From Bacteroidia bacterium (GTDB lineage: Bacteria; Bacteroidota; Bacteroidia; UKL13-3), in the NCBI GenBank assembly GCA_019695215.1, contig JAIBAK010000030.1:1-42645 (forward strand): a stretch of 42,645 bases of DNA, given 5' to 3'. The translations under genes and the position numbers were made by a program. The notes under the pieces are model-generated. The model did no database searches, was not told where the DNA came from, and saw nothing but the letters and a program-made list of their open reading frames with translations. Shown here one piece after another: positions 1 to 8,804 of the stretch. Numbering within the stretch: the first letter of the stretch is position 1; the number at the start of each line of letters is the position of its first letter.

Positions 1-906
1 TACCGAAGTTTGCAAATGCGCATCAACCGCAATACGGCCACGCTCATCGGTGGTTAATCCGGCTGCTTCCAGATTTAATCCATCGGTATAAGGTTTTCTT
101 CCTACCGATACCAGACAATAATCTCCTTTAAGCGCTATTTTTTCTCCGGCAGCATTCTCGGCACTTACTGTAACTTCTTTCCCTTTCACCAATGCTCCGG
201 TTACTTTGTGATTAAAGAAAAACTCAAAACCCAGTTTGCGCAGCACCCGCTGCAGTTCTTTTCCCAATGCACCGTCCATCATTGGGATAATGGAGCCGGT
301 GTATTCCACCACGCTCACTTTAGCTCCCATACGGGCATATACCGAACCCAACTCCAGCCCGATAACCCCTCCGCCAATAATGATGAGGTGTTTGGGAATT
401 TCGGTCATTTCTAATGCTTCCGTAGACGTGATGATGCGTTTTTTATCTATGGTTAAACCCGGAAGAGAAGCCGGTTTGGATCCGGTAGCAATAATCACTT
501 TATCTGCTTCAATGGTTTGTTCTTTTTCGCCCGATATCCTGATGGTGTTTTTGTTAACAAACGAACCCATTCCCGTGTACACATCAATTTTATTTTTCTT
601 CATTAAAAAATTAATGCCATCGGTATTTTGTTTTACCACTTCGCTTTTGCGGGCTATCATCTGCTTCAGGTTTACCTGCACCTCCTTTACATCAATACCA
701 TGGGTGGCAAAAGTGTGGGTGGCATTGTGGTAATGCTCGGACGAATCGAGCAGTGCTTTTGAAGGAATACATCCCACATTGAGGCAAGTGCCGCCAAGCG
801 TGGTATATTTTTCGATTATGGCTGTTTTTTTTCCAAGCTGGGCGCAACGAATGGCGGCCACATACCCGCCCGGCCCCGACCCTATCACTGCAACATCGTA
901 TTTCAT
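1..906 (-). CDS. lpd: Dihydrolipoyl dehydrogenase, 3' end cut by window edge
   Basis: FAD-dependent E3 subunit that reoxidises dihydrolipoamide with NAD+ in 2-oxoacid dehydrogenase and glycine cleavage complexes, in the cytoplasm. The reverse strand reads from an ATG at 906 into the window edge without a stop, about 302 residues of a usual 460-470. Seen directly: the N-terminal FAD-binding motif GSGPGGYVAA, the redox-active disulfide motif GGTCLNVGCIPSK (two Cys four residues apart), the ATGSKP segment, and a second dinucleotide-binding motif IIIGGGVIGLELGSV for NAD. The C-terminal dimerisation domain with the catalytic His lies outside the window. The closest relatives would be glutathione reductase or mercuric reductase, but CLNVGCIPSK and overall order favour E3. 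A TACCTTTG promoter box lies just upstream. Confidence 0.95.
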   Translation of the reverse strand, partial: MKYDVAVIGSGPGGYVAAIRCAQLGKKTAIIEKYTTLGGTCLNVGCIPSKALLDSSEHYHNATHTFATHGIDVKEVQVNLKQMIARKSEVVKQNTDGINFLMKKNKIDVYTGMGSFVNKNTIRISGEKEQTIEADKVIIATGSKPASLPGLTIDKKRIITSTEALEMTEIPKHLIIIGGGVIGLELGSVYARMGAKVSVVEYTGSIIPMMDGALGKELQRVLRKLGFEFFFNHKVTGALVKGKEVTVSAENAAGEKIALKGDYCLVSVGRKPYTDGLNLEAAGLTTDERGRIAVDAHLQTSV

Positions 907-933
907 TGGTAAATTTTTACTTTTTTGAAGAGG

Positions 934-941
934 CAAAGGTA
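934..941 (-). promoter_or_regulatory. -7 promoter box of lpd
   Basis: Reverse strand reads TACCTTTG, a perfect match to the Bacteroidota -7 consensus TAnnTTTG, 27 bases before the lpd ATG. I see no good TTTG -33 box at the usual distance. Confidence 0.5.
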
Positions 942-1082
942 GAACAAAGCCTTAAAAACAGGGTGCCCCGCAGGGTTCATCCCTCATAAATTTTTCAATT
1001 TCCTCTGATTTTTTTGTTACCTAACGCTTGTTCAGTCACTTGAGTGATTTAATTTAGCTTCAGTTAAACAAAGCAGAATTTT

Positions 1083-1412
1083 ATGAGCCAACTGAACGAA
1101 CACCTTGATTACGCCAAAAATCTTTGGGAAAACGGACATCAGCACGACCATATTGAGCTGGAGCTTACCAAACGCGGCCTGCAGCACGAAATGGTGCAGG
1201 AAGTAATTAAACATATAAAAGACCTTCGGTATGCCAAGCGCAGAAGCCGCGGGATGAACCTGCTTACTGCAGGCTGTGTTTTTTTACTGCTTGGTTTTTT
1301 ATGTACCCTGTTTGTTTCTTACTCCGATACCACTTTTCACTACACCCTTTACGGATTTACTATGCTGGGCATTTGCTTAGTGATGCTGGGTGTAGCCGAT
1401 ATAATGGGCTAA
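1083..1412 (+). CDS. Small two-helix membrane protein, unknown function
   Basis: Not recognised. The 109-residue product has a charged, His-rich amphipathic N-terminal half (residues 1-58, ending in the basic stretch YAKRRSRG) followed by two hydrophobic segments at about 60-81 and 89-107, so a C-terminal membrane hairpin with a cytoplasmic N-domain is likely. The N-domain (LELTKRGLQHEMVQEVIKHI) looks helical and resembles short DNA- or protein-binding helices in other small Bacteroidota membrane proteins, but no family can be named. It is monocistronic: lpd diverges from it and a strong terminator follows 20 bases after the stop. The opposite-strand frame at 1032-1214 is a shadow. Confidence 0.7.
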   Translation: MSQLNEHLDYAKNLWENGHQHDHIELELTKRGLQHEMVQEVIKHIKDLRYAKRRSRGMNLLTAGCVFLLLGFLCTLFVSYSDTTFHYTLYGFTMLGICLVMLGVADIMG

Positions 1413-1432
1413 CTGAATTATCACCTTTTGTA

Positions 1433-1468
1433 AAAACTCAAAGCCCGCACATGCGGGCTTTGAGTTTT
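1433..1468. terminator. Bidirectional intrinsic terminator
   Basis: Perfect 16-bp stem (1433-1448 with 1453-1468) around a four-base loop ACAT, with a GCCCGC/GCGGGC core, A-rich on one flank and TTTT on the other. It can serve the membrane protein gene on the plus strand and the lipoprotein gene at 1554 on the minus strand. Confidence 0.85.
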
Positions 1469-1553
1469 ATAACGTATTTAAAGCTGAATGTTTTCGGGAA
1501 ACTTTGCCTGCAGTTGGCGGGGATGCAAACCGTGGACAGAATTCGTGGTAAAT

Positions 1554-2081
1554 TTAGTTGTATTTATTATCAAATCGGCCTTCTGTAACATGGATCACCT
1601 CGCCTGTTGAAATATGTTTAGCATCAAAAGAAAATGTTCCGGAAAGTATAGAATTAACAGAGTCCAGTCGGTTAATGGTTAAGTCGCCAATGTAAATACT
1701 ATCGGTATAATACATATCTTTACCACTTCTATAACTGCCCTTAGATATGTAGGATGTATTGGCACTTAACTCATAACTACCCTGTTTAAATGCGGTAAAC
1801 TCACTAAGAGTAACTATAATGTCGGAGTGTGGCTCATACCCGTTGTTTGCAGAAATAACCATTCCTCCATTATGGTAATCAACCCACACCGTAGTAGGTA
1901 ACCACACCTGTCCGTTTACTTTGCACCCAAAAGTATTGGCTCCTGTTTGCGTAATTGGAGGGAGCGTGTTGGAGGGTGGTACAGGTTTAAGCCATGCATC
2001 ATCGGACTCAAAAAGCGAACACCCGCTTAAAAACGGGAAGAAAAAAGTACTCGTAATAAAAATCAGCGTTTTCGTTTTCAT
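1554..2081 (-). CDS. Predicted lipoprotein, DUF6252-like
   Basis: A 175-residue exported lipoprotein of unknown function. Residues 1-21 form a lipoprotein signal peptide ending in the lipobox LSGC (lipidated Cys21), followed by SLFESDD; the acidic residues after the Cys resemble the Bacteroidota surface lipoprotein export signal. A Pro/Thr-rich linker (about 33-46) precedes a globular beta-rich domain that opens with FGCKVNGQVWLP and ends with GTFSFDAK and VTEGRFDNKYN. This 'native contents, insertion, FSF, G.F' pattern resembles DUF6252 proteins of Bacteroidota; I give that as a likeness only. It has its own well-formed promoter at 2103-2135 and is monocistronic. Confidence 0.8.
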   Translation of the reverse strand: MKTKTLIFITSTFFFPFLSGCSLFESDDAWLKPVPPSNTLPPITQTGANTFGCKVNGQVWLPTTVWVDYHNGGMVISANNGYEPHSDIIVTLSEFTAFKQGSYELSANTSYISKGSYRSGKDMYYTDSIYIGDLTINRLDSVNSILSGTFSFDAKHISTGEVIHVTEGRFDNKYN

Positions 2082-2102
2082 AACAGTTAGTTATTATTAT
2101 AA

Positions 2103-2135
2103 CAAAGCTAACAGCTAAATTCTGGTAAAAACAAA
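2103..2135 (-). promoter_or_regulatory. Bacteroidota-type promoter of the lipoprotein gene
   Basis: Reverse strand reads TTTG (2132-2135), a 21-base spacer, then TAGCTTTG (2103-2110), 21 bases before the ATG at 2081. This is the best two-box promoter match in the window. The -33 box sits inside a perfect 12-bp palindrome AACAAATTTGTT (2130-2141). Confidence 0.65.
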
Positions 2136-2264
2136 TTTGTTAGAATTTACCCTAAGGGTAATTGAGGATAGACAACCTTAACCCGCAATTGGCCATTCCT
2201 ATAAACCTGCTTTACTTTTATCTCCTGTTACTGATACATTGCTGGAAGTTGGCGCGTAGTAAAT

Positions 2265-3371
2265 TTATTGTTTCCCCTCCAGAAACTCGCTCAGTTCGCG
2301 TTTGTACGAAGCAATGTTCAGTACATCGGCTACCTGAAAATAATTTTCCTTATCAATACAAAACTCATAGGCAAATTTGGCCATATCCATTTTATACGAT
2401 TCAATACTCATGAGTTTAATGATGTCTTTTAGCTGGTTCACAGTGAAACATTTTTTACTGCGAATAATTTGTTTAATGGTGGTAACCTTGCTGCTCTCTA
2501 CATATTGCTTAGAAATGGTGTTTTTAATAGCGGCCATATCTGCATCCGATACACTGCACGGAGGAGGCACCGGTTGCTCATCGCCTTTGGGCTTGTTTTG
2601 CTCCGCATAAAAAGCCATAAGTGCGTCCTGGTTGGGCTGGTGTTTAAACACCTGGATCATTTTGTTGTAATTGCCCTGATCGTAGCAGGTAGCAAAGGCT
2701 GCTTTGAGAAAATTTAAGCGCGAAGTTTCCAGTTCCATCACCAATGACAGTTTCATTAACTGAGCAGCCGATAGGCAATTGCCGTTTGCCACAGCCGTGG
2801 CGCTGTTAAATTTATCATTTTCGCTGGCGGCTGCTTTTACATTTTTGAGGTGGTACTCAAAATCGTTCTCTGCAATGGGCATTCCGCATCCTTTGTTCCC
2901 GGTGTACATGCGGTAATCGGGAAAAGTGATGTTTTTAAACGGATCTTCAGGCGCGGGTGGCGGTGTTGGTTTAGTTTCGGCCGGAGGCGGAACCGGACGA
3001 GATTTGCGTACAATTCCGTTTACAAAATCGTGCAGGCGAAACACCGTGGAGTAATAGGCAAACACATCGTACACATCGTAAAAATTATCTTTATCAAAGG
3101 TGTTTACATAAGCGGCTTTGCAAAATTCGAGGCGGTCGTAATCGTTTTCAAATGTCCCGGCAATTTGTTTTACCTGAGCGGTGGTGAGACAATTATTGGC
3201 TGCGACATTTTTTGCTTCGGTAAGTTTTCCCTGTGCCTGTGTTTGACTTTGTACCGTGCGGTACAGTTGCTGAAACAACAGGTTATTTACCGGTGAACCG
3301 CATTTGGTTTGCGCGTGTGTTGCAAAGGCGATGCTCAAAAAAATGAAAAGAGAAGTGCTTAATTTTTTCAT
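2265..3371 (-). CDS. Secreted protein with three DUF4476 repeats
   Basis: A 368-residue exported protein, with a signal peptide at 1-20 (cleavage after ATHA). It contains three copies of the helical DUF4476 pattern at about 27-118, 163-256 and 272-364. Each copy opens near a Cys, carries 'CLT.AQ..QI' or 'CFTVNQLKDI', then 'E..RL.F.KAA' (or YKMDMAKFAY) and 'D..NY..V..VF'. Two Pro-rich linkers (126-142, 263-271) separate them. Function of DUF4476 is unknown; in Bacteroidota it usually occurs singly at the C-terminus of small exported proteins, so a triple array is unusual. The gene starts 19 bases after the prolyl oligopeptidase stop on the same strand, so cotranscription is likely. Cys pairs in each repeat may form disulfides. 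Confidence 0.82.
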   Translation of the reverse strand: MKKLSTSLFIFLSIAFATHAQTKCGSPVNNLLFQQLYRTVQSQTQAQGKLTEAKNVAANNCLTTAQVKQIAGTFENDYDRLEFCKAAYVNTFDKDNFYDVYDVFAYYSTVFRLHDFVNGIVRKSRPVPPPAETKPTPPPAPEDPFKNITFPDYRMYTGNKGCGMPIAENDFEYHLKNVKAAASENDKFNSATAVANGNCLSAAQLMKLSLVMELETSRLNFLKAAFATCYDQGNYNKMIQVFKHQPNQDALMAFYAEQNKPKGDEQPVPPPCSVSDADMAAIKNTISKQYVESSKVTTIKQIIRSKKCFTVNQLKDIIKLMSIESYKMDMAKFAYEFCIDKENYFQVADVLNIASYKRELSEFLEGKQ

Positions 3372-3390
3372 ATGCGAAATTTTTCGGGTG

Positions 3391-5520
3391 TTATTTTACA
3401 GTGGTAATGCCCAGATTAAAAAAGGTAAATGCCCATTGATCGGTTGCTTCGTCAATCAATTTCGAAGTTGGTTTTCCGGCTCCGTGTCCTGCTTTTTTAT
3501 CAATGCGGATTAACACGGGATTATTACCTGCCTGGCAAGCCTGCAGGGTAGCAATAAACTTATATGAATGTGCCGGCACCACGCGGTCGTCATGGTCGGC
3601 TGTGGTAACTAATGTTGCCGGATAACTGACTCCCGGCTTCAGGTTGTGCAGCGGTGAGTATCGGAAAAGTGTTTTAAACCCGGCCGCACTATCGGCACAT
3701 CCGTATTCGCCAATCCATCCCCATCCAATGGTAAACTTATGGTAACGCAGCATATCCATTACACCCACAGCAGGCAGAGCCACCTTAAATAATTCCGGTC
3801 GCTGGCATATTACTGCGCCCACCAACAGGCCTCCGTTTGAGCCTCCTTTTATTGCCAGTTTTTGTGGCGAAGTATATTTTTGTGCAATCAGGTACTCGGC
3901 TGCCGAAATAAAATCGTTGAATACATTTTGTTTTTTTGCAATCATGCCTGCTTCGTGCCATGTTTCGCCATATTCTCCGCCTCCACGCAAATTGGCCAGT
4001 GCATATACACCTCCGTTTTCTAAAAACACCAGGTTGGAAATGCTGAATGACGGAGTAAGGTTTATATTAAATCCGCCATAACCATATAACAGTGTTGGAT
4101 TATTGCCGTCTAGAACCAACCCTTTTTTGTGTACAATAAACATAGGTACTTTGGTGCCGTCATTGCTGGTAAAGAACACCTGCCTGGTTTGATACTCGTC
4201 AAGGTTAAATTGTATCTCGGGTTTTTTATACAGCGTTGATTTGTTTTTGTCAATGCTATAGCGATAGATGTAAGAAGGGTATGTGAATGAGGTAAAGGAA
4301 TAAAAAATTTCCTTATCGCTGTGCCGGCCGCCAAAACCACCAATGGTACCAAGTGTAGGGAGTTTTACTTCGTGAATTAATTTTCCGGTTGTATCGTACA
4401 CATAAGCGTGGTTGGCTACATCTTTCATATACACCGCCAGAATTTTTCCGCCTGTGTACGAAGCCGATTCGAGCACATCTTTTCCTGCGGGTAAAATATT
4501 TTTCCAGGTATCTTCCCATGGTGCTTTTAAATCAACCAACACCAGCCGTTTGTTTGGGGCACTGCGGTTAGTCATCATCAAAAGTTTATCGCCAATATTA
4601 TCTATCACTACGTTTTCGCTTACAAAATCATCGATAAACGGAATAAACTTTGAATCCTTTTTGGTGAGGTCCTTTATCCATACGGCATTTTTTGAAGCAG
4701 CTCCCTCCGATATGTGCATCACTAAGTAATGCTCGTCTTCGGTTACACTGATATCGTAATAACGCAGCGGTTTGGTGGCATCATGAAACACCAGCTGATC
4801 GTTGCTCTGGTCATCGCCTAATTTGTGATAATATACTTTGTGGTATTCATTCATAGCCGATAGTTCTTTCCCGTCAACCGGTGCATCGTATCGGCAATAA
4901 TAAAATCCGTCACCCTGCCAGGCAACCCCCGAGAATTTAATCCATTTTAAATGGTCATTCGTTTTGGCTCCTGTTTCCAGATTAATTACAAAAAATTCAT
5001 TCCAGTCGCTTCCTCCGCTCGATGTGCCATACACTGCAAATTTCCCTTTATTATCGGCAACAAAGGTGGTGAGCGAAACTGTTCCATCGGTCGACAAAGT
5101 ATTGGGGTCAATAAGCACCCTTCCTTCCGTTTCCGGATTTTCCATCATGTACAATACACTTTGATTTTGCAAACCATTGTTTTTATACATGAAGAATTTA
5201 TTCCCCGAGCAGAAAGGAGCGCTGTATTTCGCATAATTCCATAATTGTGTAAGACGCCCTTTTATTTTATCGCGGTAACTTACCTGATTAAGGTAGCCCA
5301 TGGTAACGGCATTTTGTGCATCCACCCAATTTTTGGTAGAGTCGGCATTTTCGTTTTCGAGCCAGCGGTAAGGGTCGGCTACTTCTTTACTTCCATAACG
5401 GTCAACCTGATTTCCTTTAGGGGTGTTAGGGTACACCGGTTTGTTTTGAGCCAATAACCCATCGGGGATTAAATTCATTGTTACAGCCAGTATTAATGTG
5501 TTATACCTGATTTTTTTCAT
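3391..5520 (-). CDS. Prolyl oligopeptidase (S9A family)
   Basis: Serine peptidase that cleaves after proline in oligopeptides. The 709-residue product matches the usual length of family S9A. Residues 1-24 form a signal peptide (cleavage near LLA-QN), so it is exported to the periplasm. An N-terminal strand (YPNTPKGNQVDRYG, DPYRWLEN) and seven-bladed propeller (about 90-440) precede the alpha/beta hydrolase domain. The catalytic triad is visible: Ser561 in KGGSNGG, Asp in DHDDRVVP (644-645), His679 in AGHGAGKP. The segment NPTLLYGYGGFNI forms the typical oxyanion region. A TACCTTTG box precedes the start, and the DUF4476 gene follows 19 bases downstream. Role: peptide scavenging (inference). 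Confidence 0.95.
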   Translation of the reverse strand: MKKIRYNTLILAVTMNLIPDGLLAQNKPVYPNTPKGNQVDRYGSKEVADPYRWLENENADSTKNWVDAQNAVTMGYLNQVSYRDKIKGRLTQLWNYAKYSAPFCSGNKFFMYKNNGLQNQSVLYMMENPETEGRVLIDPNTLSTDGTVSLTTFVADNKGKFAVYGTSSGGSDWNEFFVINLETGAKTNDHLKWIKFSGVAWQGDGFYYCRYDAPVDGKELSAMNEYHKVYYHKLGDDQSNDQLVFHDATKPLRYYDISVTEDEHYLVMHISEGAASKNAVWIKDLTKKDSKFIPFIDDFVSENVVIDNIGDKLLMMTNRSAPNKRLVLVDLKAPWEDTWKNILPAGKDVLESASYTGGKILAVYMKDVANHAYVYDTTGKLIHEVKLPTLGTIGGFGGRHSDKEIFYSFTSFTYPSYIYRYSIDKNKSTLYKKPEIQFNLDEYQTRQVFFTSNDGTKVPMFIVHKKGLVLDGNNPTLLYGYGGFNINLTPSFSISNLVFLENGGVYALANLRGGGEYGETWHEAGMIAKKQNVFNDFISAAEYLIAQKYTSPQKLAIKGGSNGGLLVGAVICQRPELFKVALPAVGVMDMLRYHKFTIGWGWIGEYGCADSAAGFKTLFRYSPLHNLKPGVSYPATLVTTADHDDRVVPAHSYKFIATLQACQAGNNPVLIRIDKKAGHGAGKPTSKLIDEATDQWAFTFFNLGITTVK

Positions 5521-5536
5521 GCGCTTTCATTTCAGG

Positions 5537-5544
5537 CAAAGGTA
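5537..5544 (-). promoter_or_regulatory. -7 promoter box of the prolyl oligopeptidase gene
   Basis: Reverse strand TACCTTTG, perfect TAnnTTTG match, 16 bases before the ATG at 5520. It lies in the 35-base divergent gap shared with the UbiA-like gene. Confidence 0.5.
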
Positions 5545-5555
5545 TAAAACTAAAA

Positions 5556-6425
5556 ATGTTTTTCTTTGCACCAATGTTGTTGCGTTTTTACCGTACGCTT
5601 TCTTACCTCAATCTGGATGTAGTGGCGGGTGCAGTAATTTGTTCCTGTTTTGCCGGCAAGGTACTTAAGGTAACCGAACCCACTGCGGTGTACAATACCT
5701 GTCTGGCGCTTAGCATCTGGCTTGTGTACACCATTGACCGCCTTATTGATATTACCCGAAAAGAACGAACGCAACTGAGCAAACGCCATCAGTTTCATAA
5801 GGAATATAAACGCATCCTTTGGCCCGCAGTAATCATCGTATTTTCTCTGAACAGCTGGCTTGCGGTAACCCAATTGCCTTATGCCATGCTGGTGTTTGGG
5901 TTACTGGTAGTGTCGGGCGTGGCGGCTTACCTTATTGCCGTAAATATGCTTCCGGCCGGTACGGGCAAATGGTTTCAGAAAGAGCCGCTTATTGCCCTTG
6001 TGTACACTACCGGAGTGTGGGGAAGCAAACTTTGGCTGGTACCCGCGCTTTCCTTCAGGGCGTTTATGGTAATTGTAGTTCCCTTTTTTTTACTGGCACT
6101 TATGAACCTGCTGGTGTTTTCGTATTTCGAAACCGATACGGACAAGGAAAATAAACAACGGTCGCTACCCTCCCTGATTGGGCCTGAAACAACCGGAAAA
6201 ATTATCATGTTATTGTTTGCCCTTGTGCTCACCATTAACCTCACTATGGTGCGCATGGATGCAACTCCCCTTTACCTTATGATTGCTATTACCCGCACCG
6301 CTATGGGCTTTATTCTTTTCGGGCTGTTTTACCGAAGTGAATTTTTTTACGAAAACGAACGGTACCGGCTTATAGGAGATGCGGTGTTTATGCTTCCGCT
6401 TATCCCGCTGTGGTTATATTTTTAG
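5556..6425 (+). CDS. UbiA-like prenyltransferase-family membrane protein
   Basis: A 289-residue integral membrane protein with about eight hydrophobic segments. Its layout resembles UbiA-superfamily prenyltransferases: an N-terminal helix pair (LSYLNLDVVAGAVICSCFAG), then an Asp-containing loop YTIDRLIDITRKE at about 66-78 in the place of the NDxxDxxxD motif, and a second acidic loop FETDTDKENKQRSLPSLIG (about 189-207) in the place of the DxxxD motif followed by the conserved 'R.LP...G' element. Both Asp-rich loops are degenerate, so activity and substrate are unknown. An alternative start is the ATG seven codons in (5574). The stop overlaps the convergent T9SS gene by four bases. No quinone or heme genes are adjacent to hint at a substrate. 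Confidence 0.6.
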   Translation: MFFFAPMLLRFYRTLSYLNLDVVAGAVICSCFAGKVLKVTEPTAVYNTCLALSIWLVYTIDRLIDITRKERTQLSKRHQFHKEYKRILWPAVIIVFSLNSWLAVTQLPYAMLVFGLLVVSGVAAYLIAVNMLPAGTGKWFQKEPLIALVYTTGVWGSKLWLVPALSFRAFMVIVVPFFLLALMNLLVFSYFETDTDKENKQRSLPSLIGPETTGKIIMLLFALVLTINLTMVRMDATPLYLMIAITRTAMGFILFGLFYRSEFFYENERYRLIGDAVFMLPLIPLWLYF

Positions 6426-8632
6426 TGCTGCACCACTATTTTCCCGACAACTGTGTTTTTTCCGTTCAGTTTAAAAAAGTACAGTCCGTTCATCAGGTCC
6501 GAAGTGTTTAAAACAATTTCGCGCTGGCCCGGTTGAATGGTTTCACTATGTGCCGTTTTTCCCTGAATATCGAATACCGTCAACTGCGCTTGCTTAGTAC
6601 AAATCTCCGGCAACTGAATCACCAGGGTATTGTGTGCCGGATTCGGATAAACAACCGCGGTAGTTGTTGAAGGATTCTGCTCAGGCGAAATACCTACCTG
6701 CAGCGTATTCCTCCAGATTCCGTCATTTTGGGTGGATACAAACAGGTATTGGGGTGTGGCAAAAAATTTACCTACGCTCACTCCGCCATATGGACCATTG
6801 TCAACAAAAATCCAGCTATACCCGAAGTTTATGCTCAGGTAAACCCCGCGGTTTGTGGCTGCAAATAATCGCTCTCCTACCTGGTCTACCACAAATAATT
6901 TTGGTTGCTCCGGAAGGTTTTGCCCTTTGGCGTTTACCCATTTTCCATTGACAAAATATTTAATGCTATCGGTAAAATTACGGCAAACAGACAAAAAATA
7001 AAATGACCCGGGTAATACTTTCAATACCTCAGAACCTACCGCAACCGGAACACCGGTATTCGCTCCGGTAAATGTTTCAGCATTGTCGGTTGAAATAAAT
7101 ATTTTGGAATAGCCCAGCGCATCCTTTCCCTGAATCATAAGGGTATCTCTTGCCCCTATAATGGAAGTTACAGAGCCAACACCCGTAGTTAATTCAACCG
7201 GAAGTTTGCTGTGTACGTTTTCAAAACTCTGCCCGTAATTGGTAGTTCGGTACACAAAAACATTGCTGCCTGTGCGGTTACGGATAAACAGCGTTGAATC
7301 GTTGCTGCCAATCAAATCAAATTCATATATCCCCGATGGAACTGAGCAACGTGTCCAGCTTACTCCATTATTTGCCGACTGATACAACCGCATGGTATCG
7401 CCCAAATGCACTTTGAGGGAAGCATATACGCGGTCGCGGGTTTTGATAATATCGTTTACAAAAATTTCGGGGCTGTCAATTCCGGTGTTTGATAAATTCC
7501 AGTTAAGTCCGTTATCGGTTGAACGAATTATCCCTTTATAGGAAAAGGATGTGAGAAGTGCATTGCCCGAGGCCAGTGAAAAAGTGGACTTGCTTGCATA
7601 CAATCCGCCCGACCGTTTTCCCCAGTTCAATCCTCCGTTTGACGAATAGAAATTTTCGTAATAAAATACAGCCATCATATCATTGCCTCCCATCCACACC
7701 ACCTGCTGCATCATGGGAAACTGTACTCCGAAAGGGGCAGGTAATTTGAGCCAGTTCAACCCCTGATCGTAGGAGATATACATATTAGGTTTGAAATACG
7801 GATTGTAATCAATGCCGCATACAATTAATTTGTTGTTGTAATAATACAGGTTGTACAGCTCGGCCCTCGGATAAATGGTATTTACCGAATCTTCCCAAAC
7901 GCCATTGGTTAAATTAAGACGGTAAATACCGGTATAATCAACAATGGCATATACATAATTAGAAGTAACAGCAGTATCACCTGCAAAACTTTCAAGTACG
8001 GCACCCGGTGGTAAATTAAGGGTAGGGAAATGGGTGATAGTTAATCCGTCAGTTGTGGTGTAAAGCGAATCGGGCCCCCGGTCAATAATTACAAAATCAT
8101 TTCTTACTTTATAAACATGCGGGCGTTTGGTAAAAATATGTGAACCGCTGGTCCAGGTTTTCCCGTAGTCGGCAGAGCTGAACATTTTCCACTGGTTTCC
8201 CGGTGTTTTGGCTGTTACCACTATACTGTTTCCTAAGGTAAACACACGGTCAATATACTGACGTAAATCTCCGGGGTCGGTACAGCTGGTCCACGTTACT
8301 CCCGCATCGGTTGATTTTGCCAGTCCGTAAGTAGTTGCGGCAAATAACGTATCGTTAAGCTGAGTGAGCCAGTTAATCTCGGTCGAGTTTTCAATGCCTA
8401 TCCCGTTGCTGGTATATGTCCATTGCAGTCCTTTGTTGGTGGTTTTAAAAATACCGCCTCTCGCTCCTGCATACAACACTCCTTTATGGTAAAGGTAACT
8501 GCGTATATCCCCTCCTTCCAGTTCACCATTGAGCATTTGTGTCCAATTGCTGATTTGCGCCATAGAGCTATACCCCGAGGCAATGAAACAAACCAGTAAC
8601 AACACTTTTTTAGAAAATATTCTTGGCATCAT
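6422..8632 (-). CDS. Secreted BNR/VPS10-like propeller protein with T9SS type A sorting domain
   Basis: Exported protein of about 736 residues. The frame opens at 8653, but the ATG at 8632 (or 8629) gives a cleaner signal peptide (MPRIFSKKVLLLVCFIASG, cleavage near SSMAQ). The body carries many BNR/sortilin-type repeats, seen as 'S.D.G.TW', 'STDNGLNW', 'SANNGVSWT', 'STDNAETF', so one or more beta-propellers are likely. The last 80 residues are a type A T9SS C-terminal sorting domain: VVYPNPAHNTLVI, VFDIQGKTA, LNTSDLMNGLYFFKL and the basic-hydrophobic end GKIVVQH. It is therefore expected to cross the outer membrane by the type IX system and be attached or released at the surface. Ligand unknown. 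Confidence 0.85.
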   Translation of the reverse strand: MMPRIFSKKVLLLVCFIASGYSSMAQISNWTQMLNGELEGGDIRSYLYHKGVLYAGARGGIFKTTNKGLQWTYTSNGIGIENSTEINWLTQLNDTLFAATTYGLAKSTDAGVTWTSCTDPGDLRQYIDRVFTLGNSIVVTAKTPGNQWKMFSSADYGKTWTSGSHIFTKRPHVYKVRNDFVIIDRGPDSLYTTTDGLTITHFPTLNLPPGAVLESFAGDTAVTSNYVYAIVDYTGIYRLNLTNGVWEDSVNTIYPRAELYNLYYYNNKLIVCGIDYNPYFKPNMYISYDQGLNWLKLPAPFGVQFPMMQQVVWMGGNDMMAVFYYENFYSSNGGLNWGKRSGGLYASKSTFSLASGNALLTSFSYKGIIRSTDNGLNWNLSNTGIDSPEIFVNDIIKTRDRVYASLKVHLGDTMRLYQSANNGVSWTRCSVPSGIYEFDLIGSNDSTLFIRNRTGSNVFVYRTTNYGQSFENVHSKLPVELTTGVGSVTSIIGARDTLMIQGKDALGYSKIFISTDNAETFTGANTGVPVAVGSEVLKVLPGSFYFLSVCRNFTDSIKYFVNGKWVNAKGQNLPEQPKLFVVDQVGERLFAATNRGVYLSINFGYSWIFVDNGPYGGVSVGKFFATPQYLFVSTQNDGIWRNTLQVGISPEQNPSTTTAVVYPNPAHNTLVIQLPEICTKQAQLTVFDIQGKTAHSETIQPGQREIVLNTSDLMNGLYFFKLNGKNTVVGKIVVQH

Positions 8633-8745
8633 ACAGGCGAAAATACGATGCATTTACCCACATATTTCAATCACTCAACGAAAACGATGATATATATCAA
8701 AGCTAATAATGACGTAAATCATTCTTTTTCAAGCAGAAGTTATGG

Positions 8746-8753
8746 TACCTTTG
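8746..8753 (+). promoter_or_regulatory. -7 promoter box of the UspA gene
   Basis: TACCTTTG, perfect TAnnTTTG match, 51 bases before the ATG at 8805. A T-rich patch near 8724-8729 is at about the -33 distance but lacks TTG. Confidence 0.5.
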
Positions 8754-8804
8754 ATTTGGTAATTTATTTATTGTGTGTGCTGAACTAAATTAATTTTTAT
8801 CGTT

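Noticed and set aside
236..733. 165-codon plus-strand frame opposite lpd
   Set aside because: It lies antisense to a gene with clear E3 motifs and has no protein-like pattern of its own.
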